64,000 nucleotides of DNA. It comes from Roseihalotalea indica (GTDB taxonomy: Bacteria > Bacteroidota > Bacteroidia > Cytophagales > Cyclobacteriaceae). The position numbers and the translations under genes are program-made. Where the stretch lies: contig NZ_JAINFL010000001.1 of assembly GCF_022458895.1 (NCBI RefSeq), positions 1,054,001-1,118,000 on the forward strand, in the 5' to 3' direction. Below are positions 55,056-64,000 of the stretch, piece after piece. Position 1 is the first letter of the stretch. Each line of letters begins with the position of its first letter. Under the pieces are notes generated by a model. It was not told where the DNA came from. It searched no databases and saw nothing but the letters and a program-made list of their open reading frames with translations.

Positions 55056-55684
55056 AAGCGTAATTATTATTAGTGGTACAATAAAATGCTACTGCGCGGG
55101 TTAGGCCTGAAAGCAATATCGCGACACACCAACAGCTACTATATAGCCCATTACCAGAAAGATTTTTTAAGACAAGCTTAGCCGATCTGTTTACTTAGAC
55201 AGAACCTGTCTGAACTAAATCTTCAGCCGAATGTCATTACTGACACACTCTCACGTTGTTATGAATAGATAGGGGGCGGGTCATTTTGAAGGCCCTCAAA
55301 GTATTGACTAAGCTTTAGACATTGAGTGACTATACATAGCGTAGCTTATGGACTAAGCCATTACGTTATGGGTTTTAAATCCATATACCTAAAGCGAATC
55401 CCTGTTTACTTGTAAGCGGTCTTCATTGAAGTGTTATTATCCATCCGGAGCAATCTTAGGGCATGATGGATAATACAAAGTAGCTTGTAAGGAAGCTATT
55501 TTGCGGTAGTATCAGAAGTGAAAGCGCTGTATATAAGGAAAATTGTTGTTGCCTGCCCTGATAAGCAGATTTAAGCAAAAGATACCAGCCTGTAGGCACT
55601 TTTAAAAGCTTTTCAAGAGAAAAATCATAATTACGGGCTAATAGGAAGGGGCTATCTTTTCTTCAGATCAATTTTTGAAATAAA
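55056..55684. other. 629-bp gene-free region upstream of susC
   Basis: No credible gene. The clearest element is a 15-bp palindrome AGACAG-AAC-CTGTCT at 55197-55211, 142 bp upstream of the SusC start. No anti-sigma or sigma gene is adjacent. Confidence 0.5.
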
Positions 55685-56332
55685 CTAACGAGCGGTAGAG
55701 AAAATAGCCTGAGGAATTTCGGGATGTTCGTCGGCAATCCGGTCGATGAGTTGCTTGGCACCCCGGGTTTTAAGGCGGCGGGCAATGAGAGCATCGGTGA
55801 AGGCCTCCATGTTGTTACCCAGCCGGTAATGGTTAGCCGCTCGCAGCAGATACAATTCTCCGTTTCGAGGAGTTATCTTAAGGGCTCGGCTGGCATCTTT
55901 CACGGCTTCAAAAGAGTAGCCCAGCTTTTGCTTCACCCAAGCCCGGTGTTGGTAAGCTTTGGCATACGTAGGGCTCAGGCGAATGGCCTTATTCAAATCG
56001 GCCAGTGCTAATGCATATTCTTTTTGCTTAGCATGTACGTAGCCCCGGTTAGAGTAAGCAATGGCATACTTCTTATCATATTTTAGCGCGGTGGTAAAAT
56101 CTTCCAGTGCCTGCCCGTAAAGCTGTTCTTTAAATTTGGATACTCCCCGTTCATTGTATGATTTAGCGTAGTTATGAAACCGGGCCATCGCTTCATCGTA
56201 ACTGACCAGATTGCCCTCTTCGTCGTATAAATCGTATACCTTGGCCGCCCGCTCTACAAACAGCTCTTCCTGTGTCTTTTTCTGACAAGACAACAGCACG
56301 ATACTAAACAGAAAAATGATCCGGAGTTTCAT
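55685..56332 (-). CDS. TPR-repeat lipoprotein
   Basis: 215 residues. Short lipoprotein signal with lipobox VLLSC (Cys ~16), then at least three and a half TPR units: AKSYNERGVSKFKEQLYGQALEDFTTAL, AIAYSNRGYVHAKQKEYALALADLNKAI, AKAYQHRAWVKQKLGYSFEAVKDASRAL. Probably a periplasmic scaffold; partner unknown. No clear operon with its neighbours. Confidence 0.87.
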   Translation of the reverse strand: MKLRIIFLFSIVLLSCQKKTQEELFVERAAKVYDLYDEEGNLVSYDEAMARFHNYAKSYNERGVSKFKEQLYGQALEDFTTALKYDKKYAIAYSNRGYVHAKQKEYALALADLNKAIRLSPTYAKAYQHRAWVKQKLGYSFEAVKDASRALKITPRNGELYLLRAANHYRLGNNMEAFTDALIARRLKTRGAKQLIDRIADEHPEIPQAIFSTAR

Positions 56333-56595
56333 TATCCTTCTAATGTTTCAAAAAGTCAGCTAGTTCACTTCTTACTTTATATTCTGAGTCAACGCTTATT
56401 AAGAAAGAATTGCTCATTAAAACGAGTAGGGCAATAAAAAATGTTAAATACGGGAAAATTACTTGTTAGTGCTTTGTCAAAACCATCTTAACCAACTTAT
56501 AGCTAGACTGACCGGAGCCATAAGAACAGCAATCTAGGATTCTGACAGTCTACGGATAACGTCTTACCAGTCTGCCAATCAGCACATAATAAACA

Positions 56596-56721
56596 TTATT
56601 CTGATTTCTTTTCATGGTGTACCAGGAAGCGGATGGCCGGAGGCAGGTTCCCCGTACAGCCTCTTGCTGATTGCCTCCGGCAACACTGTTTAAGTTAAGA
56701 CTCATGATAGAATCAGAATAA
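56596..56721. repeat. 126-bp element with nested inverted repeats
   Basis: Outer arms TTATTCTGATT (56596-56606) and AATCAGAATAA (56711-56721) are exact complements. Inner arms GCCGGAGGCA (56636-56645) and TGCCTCCGGC (56672-56681) are also exact. TCATG/CATGA adds a third pair. The element fills much of the 403-bp gap 56333-56735, where no gene is seen, and lies 15 bp past the endonuclease III stop. Confidence 0.7.
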
Positions 56722-56735
56722 CTTCTACTATAACG

Positions 56736-57455
56736 CTAGATAGTTACTGATTTTTTGGGTAAAAAGCTAGTATGATAATACGTGCAAATATCGGTTAAGA
56801 TGCAACTGCGGCAGCGAGGGTAGCTCCAGGTGCATACCTGTTGCCCATGCTTAAAAAACAGCTTATGATAATTTAACAGTTCGTTGGCGTCTTTGGGTAG
56901 TAAATCCAGCAATACTTTATGGGCTTTCGCTTGAGTGGTTTTCTGATCAATAATGCCTAACCGCTGTGAGACCCGGTGGACGTGGGTGTCTACAGGCAGT
57001 ACGGGTTTTCGGAAAGTAAACAGTAGCAAAAAGGTGGTGGTTTTATGGCCTACTCCTTCAAACTGCATCAGCCACTGCATAGCTTCTTCTACCGGGAGGT
57101 CAGCCAGAAACTGTAGGTCAAAATTACCGCGTTCCTCGTAGATCTGCTGTAGAATCTTTTTAATTCGCGGTGCCTTCACTTCCGGATAATTAGAAGAGGC
57201 AATAGCTTCAGTCAGTTCATCCGCAGGCGCATTCATAATACCTTCCCAGGAGCCAAAGCGATCCCACATTCGCTCAAAAGCCTTCCGTTCATTCTCGTAG
57301 TTGGTACGTTGCGAGAGGATGGTAGCAATCAGTTGATCCATGGGAGACTTACCAGAAAAGCGTGTCTGTCGGCCAAATTGCTCTTCCAGTCGGGCTAAGG
57401 CCGTGCTTATTTTTTCTTCCGGCGACTCTCTTAAAAACTCGGCTGCTTCATTCAT
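56736..57455 (-). CDS. nth: Endonuclease III-like DNA glycosylase/AP lyase
   Basis: 239 residues. Helix-hairpin-helix FEGVGHKTT with the catalytic Lys, and PVDTHVHRVSQRLG with the catalytic Asp. The C-terminal [4Fe-4S] set is C-x6-C-x2-C-x5-C (CTWSYPRCRSCILTDIC). Removes oxidised pyrimidines in base-excision repair. The loop reads FEGVG instead of the common LPGVG, so it may be a branch with altered specificity, but all catalytic residues are present. Confidence 0.9.
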   Translation of the reverse strand: MNEAAEFLRESPEEKISTALARLEEQFGRQTRFSGKSPMDQLIATILSQRTNYENERKAFERMWDRFGSWEGIMNAPADELTEAIASSNYPEVKAPRIKKILQQIYEERGNFDLQFLADLPVEEAMQWLMQFEGVGHKTTTFLLLFTFRKPVLPVDTHVHRVSQRLGIIDQKTTQAKAHKVLLDLLPKDANELLNYHKLFFKHGQQVCTWSYPRCRSCILTDICTYYHTSFLPKKSVTI

Positions 57456-57586
57456 ACTGTAAGTAACCTGTTATCCGACAAGTAGTTTAGCCACTTCTTC
57501 TCAAAAAAAACTCAAATAAGGTAACATTTCAGCACGAACGCCTGTATATTCGCTTTATAGTTTTACCAATTGCAAATCAAGTTGTT

Positions 57587-58594
57587 ATGAAATTAGCTGT
57601 TGTTGGGGCAACCGGACTGGTCGGTACTGAGATGCTGAATGTCCTGGCCCAACGAGATTTTCCGTTAGACGAACTGCTGCCGGTTGCTTCGGCCCGGTCG
57701 GTAGGGAAGACCATTGAATATAAAGGCAAGTCGTACCCGGTTATTAGCATGGAAGATGCTATTGCGGCCCAGCCCGATATTGCTATCTTCTCAGCAGGCG
57801 GGTCTACTTCGCTGGAGTATGCTCCTAAGTTTGCCGAAGTAGGCACGATCGTAGTAGACAATTCTTCTGCCTGGCGGATGAACCCGGCTAACAAACTGGT
57901 AGTGCCGGAAATCAATGCCAACGTGCTTACTGAAGCAGATAAGGTTATTGCTAACCCTAACTGTTCTACTATTCAAATGGTGGTAGCTTTGGCGCCTCTG
58001 CATAAAAAATACCAGATTAAACGGATTGTCGTATCTACTTATCAGTCGGTAACCGGAACGGGAAAGGCTGCGGTAGATCAGCTGATGAACGAGCGTGAAG
58101 GTAAAGAGGGCGACAAGGTATATCCTCACCCTATTGATATGAATATTCTCCCTCATATTGATGTGTTCTTTGACAACGGATACACCAAAGAGGAGATGAA
58201 AATGGTTAATGAAACCAAGAAAATCTTTGGCGACGATAGCATTCGGGTAACAGCTACTGCGGTGCGAGTTCCGGCAGTGGGTGGTCATTCTGAAGCAGTA
58301 AACGTAGAGTTTGCCCAGGATTTTGATCTGGATGAAGTGCGCGAGTTGCTATCTGGCGCTGCCGGCGTAGTGGTGCAGGATGATGTGAAGAACAATATCT
58401 ATCCTATGCCGATCTGGGCTCACCATAAAGACGAGGTTTTTGTAGGGCGGTTGCGCCGGGACGATACTCAGCCTAACACACTCAATATGTGGGTGGTATC
58501 TGATAACCTGCGTAAAGGGGCAGCTACCAACGCCGTGCAAATTGCCGAGTATTTGGTGGCTCAAAACCTGATAAAATCAGCGGTGGCGGAGTAG
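57587..58594 (+). CDS. asd: Aspartate-semialdehyde dehydrogenase
   Basis: Reduces aspartyl phosphate to the semialdehyde, the branch point for lysine/DAP, threonine and methionine. N-terminal VVGATGLVGTEML binds NADP; the catalytic Cys is C126 in NPNCSTIQM. GGHSEAVNVEF contains the active-site His. 335 residues. Its TAG stop overlaps by one base the GTG start of the following methyltransferase gene. Confidence 0.96.
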   Translation: MKLAVVGATGLVGTEMLNVLAQRDFPLDELLPVASARSVGKTIEYKGKSYPVISMEDAIAAQPDIAIFSAGGSTSLEYAPKFAEVGTIVVDNSSAWRMNPANKLVVPEINANVLTEADKVIANPNCSTIQMVVALAPLHKKYQIKRIVVSTYQSVTGTGKAAVDQLMNEREGKEGDKVYPHPIDMNILPHIDVFFDNGYTKEEMKMVNETKKIFGDDSIRVTATAVRVPAVGGHSEAVNVEFAQDFDLDEVRELLSGAAGVVVQDDVKNNIYPMPIWAHHKDEVFVGRLRRDDTQPNTLNMWVVSDNLRKGAATNAVQIAEYLVAQNLIKSAVAE

Positions 58595-59784
58595 TGACAA
58601 TTGCTGATCTGGAGGTATTACAAGAGCCGCACATCCGGCAGTTCATTCGCGAACATGAGTCGGATGATCCGTATGCACTGGCCCTTCAGGTAAAGCGGTA
58701 TCCGGATGTCCCTATCCAACAAGTAGCGGAGCAGATTCAGGGTCGGCAAAAAGCCAGAAAGAAACTTCCTGAGTGGTATGAGGCAGAAGGAGTCATTTTT
58801 CCTTCTGCCTTATCTATGGAGCAATGCTCTTCCGAAACCACCGCTAAATTCAAAAGCAAGCTGGTATTAGGAAAGACTGCCGTAGACCTAACGGGCGGGG
58901 CAGGCGTAGACTCCTACTATCTAAGTCATTCCTTTGAGCAGTTCCACTACATAGAGCAAAATCCCCTCTTAGCGGCCATTACGCAACATAATTTTACTCA
59001 GCTTGGTACTTCTGTAATCCAGGTTCATACTACCGATGCGGAATCTTTTGTGTCATCTATGGATGGGGTAGATCTTATCTACCTGGACCCAGCCCGGCGG
59101 AATGATGCTAATCAGAAAGTATTCCGTTTGTCGGATTGCTCACCTGATGTACTGCATTTGCTGCCTCGCCTGCTGGCAAGTGCTAAACAGATAATGCTCA
59201 AAACCTCACCCATGCTGGATATTGACGCTGCTCTCCGAGATTTAGACTATGTTGATCAGGTATACGTAGTTGCAGTAAATAATGAGTGTAAAGAGGTGCT
59301 GTATATCTTATCTTCAGAGGCTGCAGAATTTCCGATCATTACGGCTATAGACTTAGGAACCGAAGCTGTACCGCTGCAATTTACCCGGGATGAAGAAGCT
59401 GATGCCCCTGTCACCTACACGGAGCCACAGCAGTACTTGTACGAGCCCCATGTTGCAATACTGAAAGCTGGAGCTTTCCGGTCGGTGGCTCAGCAGTGGA
59501 AAGTGGATAAACTGCACCCTCATACGCATTTATATACCTCATCTCAACTTATTCCGAACTTTCCAGGACGTTCCTTTCGGGTAGAAGCGGTGTTACCATA
59601 TCAGAAAAAAACCATACGAAAGCTAATTCCCGAAGGAAAAGCGAACATTACCACGCGCAATTTCAGCGACTCTGTAGCGACCGTGCGGAAAAAGCTGGAG
59701 CTACAGGAAGGAGGAGATACTTACCTGTTTGCTACTCGTACCCAATCCGCTGACCGCGTTATACTTCTCACTCATAAAGCATAG
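58594..59784 (+). CDS. Class I SAM-dependent methyltransferase with THUMP-like C-terminal domain
   Basis: 396 residues. SAM loop AVDLTGGAGVDSYYLS (residues ~97-112) and motif IV IYLDPARR. The C-terminal region (KKTIRKLIPEGKANITTRNF) resembles the THUMP-like domain family and suggests an RNA substrate. GTG start, sharing one base with the asd stop, so translation is probably coupled. Target RNA unknown. Confidence 0.87.
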   Translation: MTIADLEVLQEPHIRQFIREHESDDPYALALQVKRYPDVPIQQVAEQIQGRQKARKKLPEWYEAEGVIFPSALSMEQCSSETTAKFKSKLVLGKTAVDLTGGAGVDSYYLSHSFEQFHYIEQNPLLAAITQHNFTQLGTSVIQVHTTDAESFVSSMDGVDLIYLDPARRNDANQKVFRLSDCSPDVLHLLPRLLASAKQIMLKTSPMLDIDAALRDLDYVDQVYVVAVNNECKEVLYILSSEAAEFPIITAIDLGTEAVPLQFTRDEEADAPVTYTEPQQYLYEPHVAILKAGAFRSVAQQWKVDKLHPHTHLYTSSQLIPNFPGRSFRVEAVLPYQKKTIRKLIPEGKANITTRNFSDSVATVRKKLELQEGGDTYLFATRTQSADRVILLTHKA

Positions 59785-59866
59785 ATAATGGTAGTCATGG
59801 CAACTAAAGCCTTGACATTTCGTTGATATGGTTGTCGTGACTACTTCAAGGCGTAAAGTTTAGGCT

Positions 59867-60310
59867 ATGGACCAAACTGAAGAAAAATACTGGATTATTG
59901 TAGCTTCCAGAGATCATGTACAGGCAGGAGTGGCGGGGGGCTTCGCTCAAGCCAACCACGGAAAACGTGGTCCGATGCAAAAGATGAATAAAGGAAATAA
60001 GCTTGTTTATTACTCTTCCAAAGCTGAATACGGTCAGCCAGAGCCTTGTCAGAAATTTACGGCCATTGGCGAAGTAATTGATGGAAAGCCTTATGCAGGA
60101 ACGATGTCAATGACTGGAGATTCTCAACCCTATCGTAGGAATATAAATTACTATTCTTGTGAGGAAATTTCAATCCGCCCTTTGTTGGAAAAATTATCGT
60201 TTATTCAGGACACCAAGCATTGGGGGTATTCATTCCGACGAGGGTTCTTTGAAATTTCTAAACAGGATTACCAAACTATTGCCCAATTGATGCTGCATGG
60301 ATCAGAGTAA
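59867..60310 (+). CDS. EVE domain protein
   Basis: 147 residues, a single EVE (PUA-like) domain: YWIIVASRDHVQAGVAGGFAQANHGKRGPM, KGNKLVYYS, KFTAIGEVIDG and SFRRGFFEIS are typical. EVE domains bind modified bases in DNA or RNA. The 3' end overlaps the MarR gene by 14 bp in another frame, implying tight coupling. Confidence 0.88.
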   Translation: MDQTEEKYWIIVASRDHVQAGVAGGFAQANHGKRGPMQKMNKGNKLVYYSSKAEYGQPEPCQKFTAIGEVIDGKPYAGTMSMTGDSQPYRRNINYYSCEEISIRPLLEKLSFIQDTKHWGYSFRRGFFEISKQDYQTIAQLMLHGSE

Positions 60311-60758
60311 AAGTATTTTCCCTTTTGAAGAGCCCGAGGAGAACGCTGGTTTTCTGCTTTGGCAGGTAACTATGCGATGGCAACGCCGCATAAAGCAGGG
60401 GTTAGACCCTCTTGGCTTGACGCACACTCAGTTTGTGTTGATGGCAGCCTTGCAATGGCTATTAAGTGCCCGAGAGGACGTGTATCAGGTTGATGTTGCC
60501 AATTACGCGCAGGTTGATAAAATGATGACTTCTAAAGTATTTAAAACATTGATCGGCAAGCAATTGGTGCGTATGCGGACTAGTGCGGAAGACAAACGAG
60601 CAAAGCAGGTGATGCTAACCCCAAAGGGCCGGGAGGTGCTAAAGCAAGCTTTGTCTGTTGTAGGTCGTATTGATACGGAATTTTTTTCTTCCCTGGAAGA
60701 ACAGAAAGAAGAATTTCGCCAAATGATGCAATTGCTGATGGAGGATAAAATGGCATAA
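60297..60758 (+). CDS. MarR family transcriptional regulator
   Basis: 153 residues, winged helix: LGLTHTQFVLMAALQWLLS, then VDVANYAQVDKMMTSKVFKTLIGKQLVRMRTSAEDKRAKQVMLTPKG. Starts inside the EVE gene, so the two are expressed together. Ligand unknown. Followed by a bidirectional terminator. Confidence 0.9.
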   Translation: MDQSKSIFPFEEPEENAGFLLWQVTMRWQRRIKQGLDPLGLTHTQFVLMAALQWLLSAREDVYQVDVANYAQVDKMMTSKVFKTLIGKQLVRMRTSAEDKRAKQVMLTPKGREVLKQALSVVGRIDTEFFSSLEEQKEEFRQMMQLLMEDKMA

Positions 60759-60761
60759 AAA

Positions 60762-60790
60762 AAGCCGACGGAAGAAAATCCTGTCGGCTT
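60762..60790. terminator. Bidirectional intrinsic terminator between marR and lolA
   Basis: AAGCCGAC and GTCGGCTT form a perfect 8-bp stem with a 13-nt loop. An A-run precedes and a T-run follows, so it serves both strands. Confidence 0.88.
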
Positions 60791-60810
60791 GTCAGTTTTT
60801 TTAAGAACTG

Positions 60811-61461
60811 TTATCGTAAATCTACCACTTCAACATCCTGGTATTTGCTGGTGTCAAAGGTGAAAAGCTCGTCGGTAACACTAGCCTGGGGGTTGAAATT
60901 GTCAATCTCGTAGGTATAGCTGGTGCCATTTTTATCAAAGATTTTCCACTTTTTTAGCGTCTTATCGTCTTTAGAAATATGCAGACGAATTTTGAAAAAC
61001 TGATTGTCAGCATTTTCAGGAACCAGATCAACTACCTGATAAGATTTGCCGTCAATAGTTTCATCTTCCAAGTATGTATATTTAAAACCGCGTTTGTAGG
61101 CATTATAAATCTGAGTGGGCGAAATGTCGCCTTCTTCCGGATCGTAATCATCAATATTTACTTCATTTACTTCTTCCAGATACGTCCATACGGTCTGCCC
61201 ATCATTGATAATCTCCTGACCGCCCATCTTTAAGCGGTATTTATCACCTTTTACCGAAATCTCACCTTCAAAATCTTCACTAATAGACTGATCAGCGTTT
61301 TCCATGGAATAGGAGAAGTCAGATTTGAATGCCCCGATCTGCTGGTAAGCATTGCTCATAGCATCCAGAATCTCCTTGGCTTTGGGGTCATACTGGGCAT
61401 ATACATTAGAATACTGGAAACCAACCAGTACTATGGCGACTATCATTAAAATTTTCTTCAT
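60811..61461 (-). CDS. lolA: LolA-like outer-membrane lipoprotein carrier protein
   Basis: 216 residues. Signal peptide (1-~22, ending VYAQ). The LolA/LolB half-barrel is visible as GAFKSDFSYSMENADQSISEDFEGEISVKGDKYRLKMGGQEIINDGQTVWTYLEEVNEV followed by repeated strands to FTFDTSKYQDVEVVDL. It shuttles lipoproteins across the periplasm. Directly downstream of ftsK (30 bp), a common Bacteroidota arrangement. Confidence 0.9.
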   Translation of the reverse strand: MKKILMIVAIVLVGFQYSNVYAQYDPKAKEILDAMSNAYQQIGAFKSDFSYSMENADQSISEDFEGEISVKGDKYRLKMGGQEIINDGQTVWTYLEEVNEVNIDDYDPEEGDISPTQIYNAYKRGFKYTYLEDETIDGKSYQVVDLVPENADNQFFKIRLHISKDDKTLKKWKIFDKNGTSYTYEIDNFNPQASVTDELFTFDTSKYQDVEVVDLR

Positions 61462-61491
61462 ACAAATACAACTGTTAGGAATCTTATTGTG

Positions 61492-63963
61492 TTAGTCCAG
61501 ACTGTTCAATAACTGTTCCAAACTGTATTCATCGGTGATCAGGACCTCCCGGGCTTTACTTCCCTCAAAAGGCCCTACAATGCCAGCGGCTTCCAGTTGG
61601 TCAATCAGTCGCCCGGCGCGGTTGTAGCCCAGTTTAAGTTTTCGCTGAATGAGTGAGGTACTACCCTGTTGGTGGTGAACAATAACGCGAGCGGCATCCT
61701 CAAACATATCGTCCCGGTTTTTCAGGTCTACTTCCAGCACATTATTGCTGTCATTATCGTCTCCTAAATACTCAGGCAGCACGTAAGCTGACTCATAGCC
61801 TCGTTGAGAGCCGATGTACTCGCAAATGCTGTCTACTTCGTGCGTATCAACAAAAGGGCATTGCAGCCGGATAAGATCGGAATTGACCGATAGCAGCATA
61901 TCTCCCATACCCACCAGTTGCTCGGCTCCGCCGGTGTCCAGAATGGTGCGGGAATCTACCTTGGAGGTAACCCGATAAGAGAGGCGCACCGGGAAGTTAG
62001 CCTTAATAATACCCGTGATGACGTTTACCGAAGGGCGCTGAGTAGCCACCACCAGGTGAATACCAATGGCCCGGGCCAACTGAGCCAGGCGAGCAATGGG
62101 AGTTTCTACCTCTTTCCCAGCGGTCATCATCAGGTCAGCCAACTCATCAATAATCAGCACGATATACGGTAAAAAGCGGTGGCCCTGTTCAGGGTTCAGT
62201 TTGCGCTTAACAAATTTCTGATTGTACTCACGAATATTACGACAACCGCCATCTTTAAGCAGATTATAGCGGTTATCCATCTCAATGCACAGCGAGTTAA
62301 GGGTATAAATTACCTTTTTAGTTTCGGTGATGATAGCATCTTCACTGTTAGGAATTTTTGCCAGAAAGTGCCGCTCTAGTTTATTAAATAAAGAGAGCTC
62401 CACTTTCTTAGGGTCGACCATCACAAACTTCAACTGAGAAGGGTGACGTTTGTAGATCAGGGAGCTGATTAGCACGTTAAGCCCCACTGACTTACCTTGT
62501 CCGGTGGCCCCAGCAATCAGTAAGTGAGGCATTTTGGCTAGGTCAGCCACAAACAGCTCATTCGCTACAGTTTTGCCTAAAATGATTGGAAGCTCCTTAT
62601 TGCCGTGCATGAACTTCTCCGTGGTAACCACCGAGTGCATGCTGACCATCTCCCGGTTTTTATTAGGCACCTCAATACCAATCGTGCCTTTCCCCGGAAT
62701 GGGAGCGATGATACGAATACCCAGGGCCGAGAGGTTAAGCGCAATATCATCTTCCAGATTCTTGATCTTGGAAATTTTAACTCCGGCCTCCGGCACTATT
62801 TCATAAAGCGTTACAGTAGGGCCAATGGTAGCTTTGATAGACTGAATGCCGATCTTGAAGTTAATCAGCGTTTCAATAATCTTGTCTTTATTGGCCTCCA
62901 GCTCTTCTTTCGTTACCTGCACCCGCCCGGAGTGGTTATCATCCAGCAAACCCGGCTCAGGATAGCGGTACTTGGGTAAGTCTAGGGTGGGGTCGTAGTT
63001 CTCTGAAGTAAGCACCTGTTTAGCTTCCTCGCTGTATTCCTCTACCTCCAGGGCAAAATTGGGCGCGGTTTCCTGAGGCAGGTTAGGGTCTTCAATATCC
63101 AGTGGAAGTGAGGTTGGTGGCGTTTTAGGCGGAGCTGGCTGGGGTTTCGGGTCTATAAACAGCTCTTCTTCCATTTCTGAATACTCGTCTTCTGTTTCTT
63201 CCTCAGTGGCCGGACGATCCCAGCCCATAGTGTCTTCTTCCGGCACGAAGCTTAGTTGCCCGGAACCTGACTCTGCCACTCCAACACCAGCGGCTTCCGG
63301 AGATGAATTTTTACTAAAAGGAGAATTAGGATTTGGTAAGGGCAAAGGTGAGGTGAGATTGAAGAAATAGATGATAAAAACAATCAGGGCAAATGCCAGA
63401 ATCAACAAAGTGCCCCAGCCAATCAGGCTATCGGTTAATACGGCTAGTTCGTAACCTACGCCTCCACTTAACAGGCCCCAACCTGTTAAATTTTCCTGAT
63501 GATAAATCCAATAGCCCAGCAGCCAGCTAATCCAGATCAGGAAAAAAGTAACGCCCATGGTAGCACGATGGAGGGATACTAAGGTACGGCGGAAGACTAA
63601 CTGCACCCCAGCCGCAAAGAAGAGCGGAGGTATGAGTAAAGAAGCAATGCCAAACCAGCGGTAAATCCACAGATAGGATACTACTGCTCCCACTAACCCC
63701 AGCCAGTTTTCAGTTTCCTGTCCGGCAGATTTCCAGTTGCTTTCCAGCACTGATTCCACTACGCTCTGGTCAGCCGGACCGGTAAAGAGGTACGAGACCT
63801 GGGCAATGAAGAGGTAGAGCGATGCAACAATCAGGAAAAACCCTATTGCCAAATGGAAACGAGGGTCTCGCCAAATAGGTGAAAACGCAGAGGGTTTCCG
63901 TTCCTTTCTGGTCTTGGTTGATGTTGATTTTACTCGATTAGTTTTGTTTGTTTTTTTTGCCAT
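61492..63963 (-). CDS. ftsK: FtsK/SpoIIIE DNA translocase
   Basis: 823 residues. Four to five N-terminal membrane helices (residues ~30-210), an acidic Pro/Glu-rich linker (~215-345), then the RecA-like motor with Walker A GATGQGKSVGL (~480-490) and VLIIDELADLMM as Walker B. The C-terminal winged helix is present (SLIQRKLKLGYNRAGRLIDQLEAAGIVGP), which reads KOPS-like sequences. Pumps chromosome DNA at the division septum. Complete; it starts 37 bp from the window edge. Confidence 0.96.
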   Translation of the reverse strand: MAKKTNKTNRVKSTSTKTRKERKPSAFSPIWRDPRFHLAIGFFLIVASLYLFIAQVSYLFTGPADQSVVESVLESNWKSAGQETENWLGLVGAVVSYLWIYRWFGIASLLIPPLFFAAGVQLVFRRTLVSLHRATMGVTFFLIWISWLLGYWIYHQENLTGWGLLSGGVGYELAVLTDSLIGWGTLLILAFALIVFIIYFFNLTSPLPLPNPNSPFSKNSSPEAAGVGVAESGSGQLSFVPEEDTMGWDRPATEEETEDEYSEMEEELFIDPKPQPAPPKTPPTSLPLDIEDPNLPQETAPNFALEVEEYSEEAKQVLTSENYDPTLDLPKYRYPEPGLLDDNHSGRVQVTKEELEANKDKIIETLINFKIGIQSIKATIGPTVTLYEIVPEAGVKISKIKNLEDDIALNLSALGIRIIAPIPGKGTIGIEVPNKNREMVSMHSVVTTEKFMHGNKELPIILGKTVANELFVADLAKMPHLLIAGATGQGKSVGLNVLISSLIYKRHPSQLKFVMVDPKKVELSLFNKLERHFLAKIPNSEDAIITETKKVIYTLNSLCIEMDNRYNLLKDGGCRNIREYNQKFVKRKLNPEQGHRFLPYIVLIIDELADLMMTAGKEVETPIARLAQLARAIGIHLVVATQRPSVNVITGIIKANFPVRLSYRVTSKVDSRTILDTGGAEQLVGMGDMLLSVNSDLIRLQCPFVDTHEVDSICEYIGSQRGYESAYVLPEYLGDDNDSNNVLEVDLKNRDDMFEDAARVIVHHQQGSTSLIQRKLKLGYNRAGRLIDQLEAAGIVGPFEGSKAREVLITDEYSLEQLLNSLD

Positions 63964-64000
63964 ACCCCAAAATATCAGCTACAACGAAAAACGCTTTAAA

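Noticed and set aside
59867..60758. EVE-MarR pair as a defence system
   Set aside because: EVE domains occur with restriction systems, but here there is no nuclease, methylase or other defence gene nearby.

Overview
The window looks like a chromosomal segment of a member of the Bacteroidota, most likely the order Cytophagales. The evidence is a SusC/SusD outer-membrane pair, an OMP_b-brl_3 type TonB-linked barrel, a Bacteroidota-type LptD, GH97, many AraC and HxlR regulators, a MlaD/MCE protein, and starts that mostly lack a clear Shine-Dalgarno sequence. I saw no rRNA, tRNA, CRISPR array or prophage. The genus cannot be fixed from sequence alone.

Layout. 1-9.0 kb: 5' part of a leucine dehydrogenase gene (cut by the window edge), a divergent ABC exporter, an isolated nuoI-nuoJ pair, and an envelope block (LptD, an amidase divergent from it, an MCE lipid-transport protein). 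9.1-17 kb: a SirB1-like protein, then a minus-strand run of carbon-metabolism and housekeeping genes (gluconokinase, lipB, manA, Uma2, an iodotyrosine-deiodinase-like flavoprotein, pgi). 17-22.3 kb: YraN, an outer-membrane-like protein, and a GH97 alpha-glucosidase lying between two diverged copies of a roughly 0.3 kb structured repeat.

22.4-26 kb is the strangest part. An array of eight units with an exact 42-bp period carries a 10-bp palindrome in nearly every unit. Next comes an AT-rich two-gene cassette (a PD-(D/E)XK-like protein of unknown function and a GNAT acetyltransferase), then a frameshifted REP-associated tyrosine transposase surrounded by hairpins of one palindromic family. Further copies of the hairpin lie near 33.7 and 34.3 kb.

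26-34.4 kb is a redox/stress region: DUF2236, AraC, a small c-type cytochrome, a DUF1772 membrane protein, two NmrA-like proteins, HxlR, DoxX, a second AraC, an SDR and an SRPBCC protein. It holds two strong regulatory candidates. One is three abutting palindromes between hxlR and doxX. The other is a promoter block of about 54 bp conserved upstream of the second AraC gene and upstream of the following NmrA-like gene.

34.4-49.9 kb: acyltransferase, ankyrin lipoprotein, a membrane-anchored AraC-TolB-TPR regulator, a beta-propeller lipoprotein, cupins, a TonB-linked barrel, a DUF5009 protein, an M24 peptidase and gpmI. 50-64 kb: the SusC/SusD pair, a TPR lipoprotein, endonuclease III, asd with a coupled methyltransferase, EVE-MarR, LolA and FtsK.
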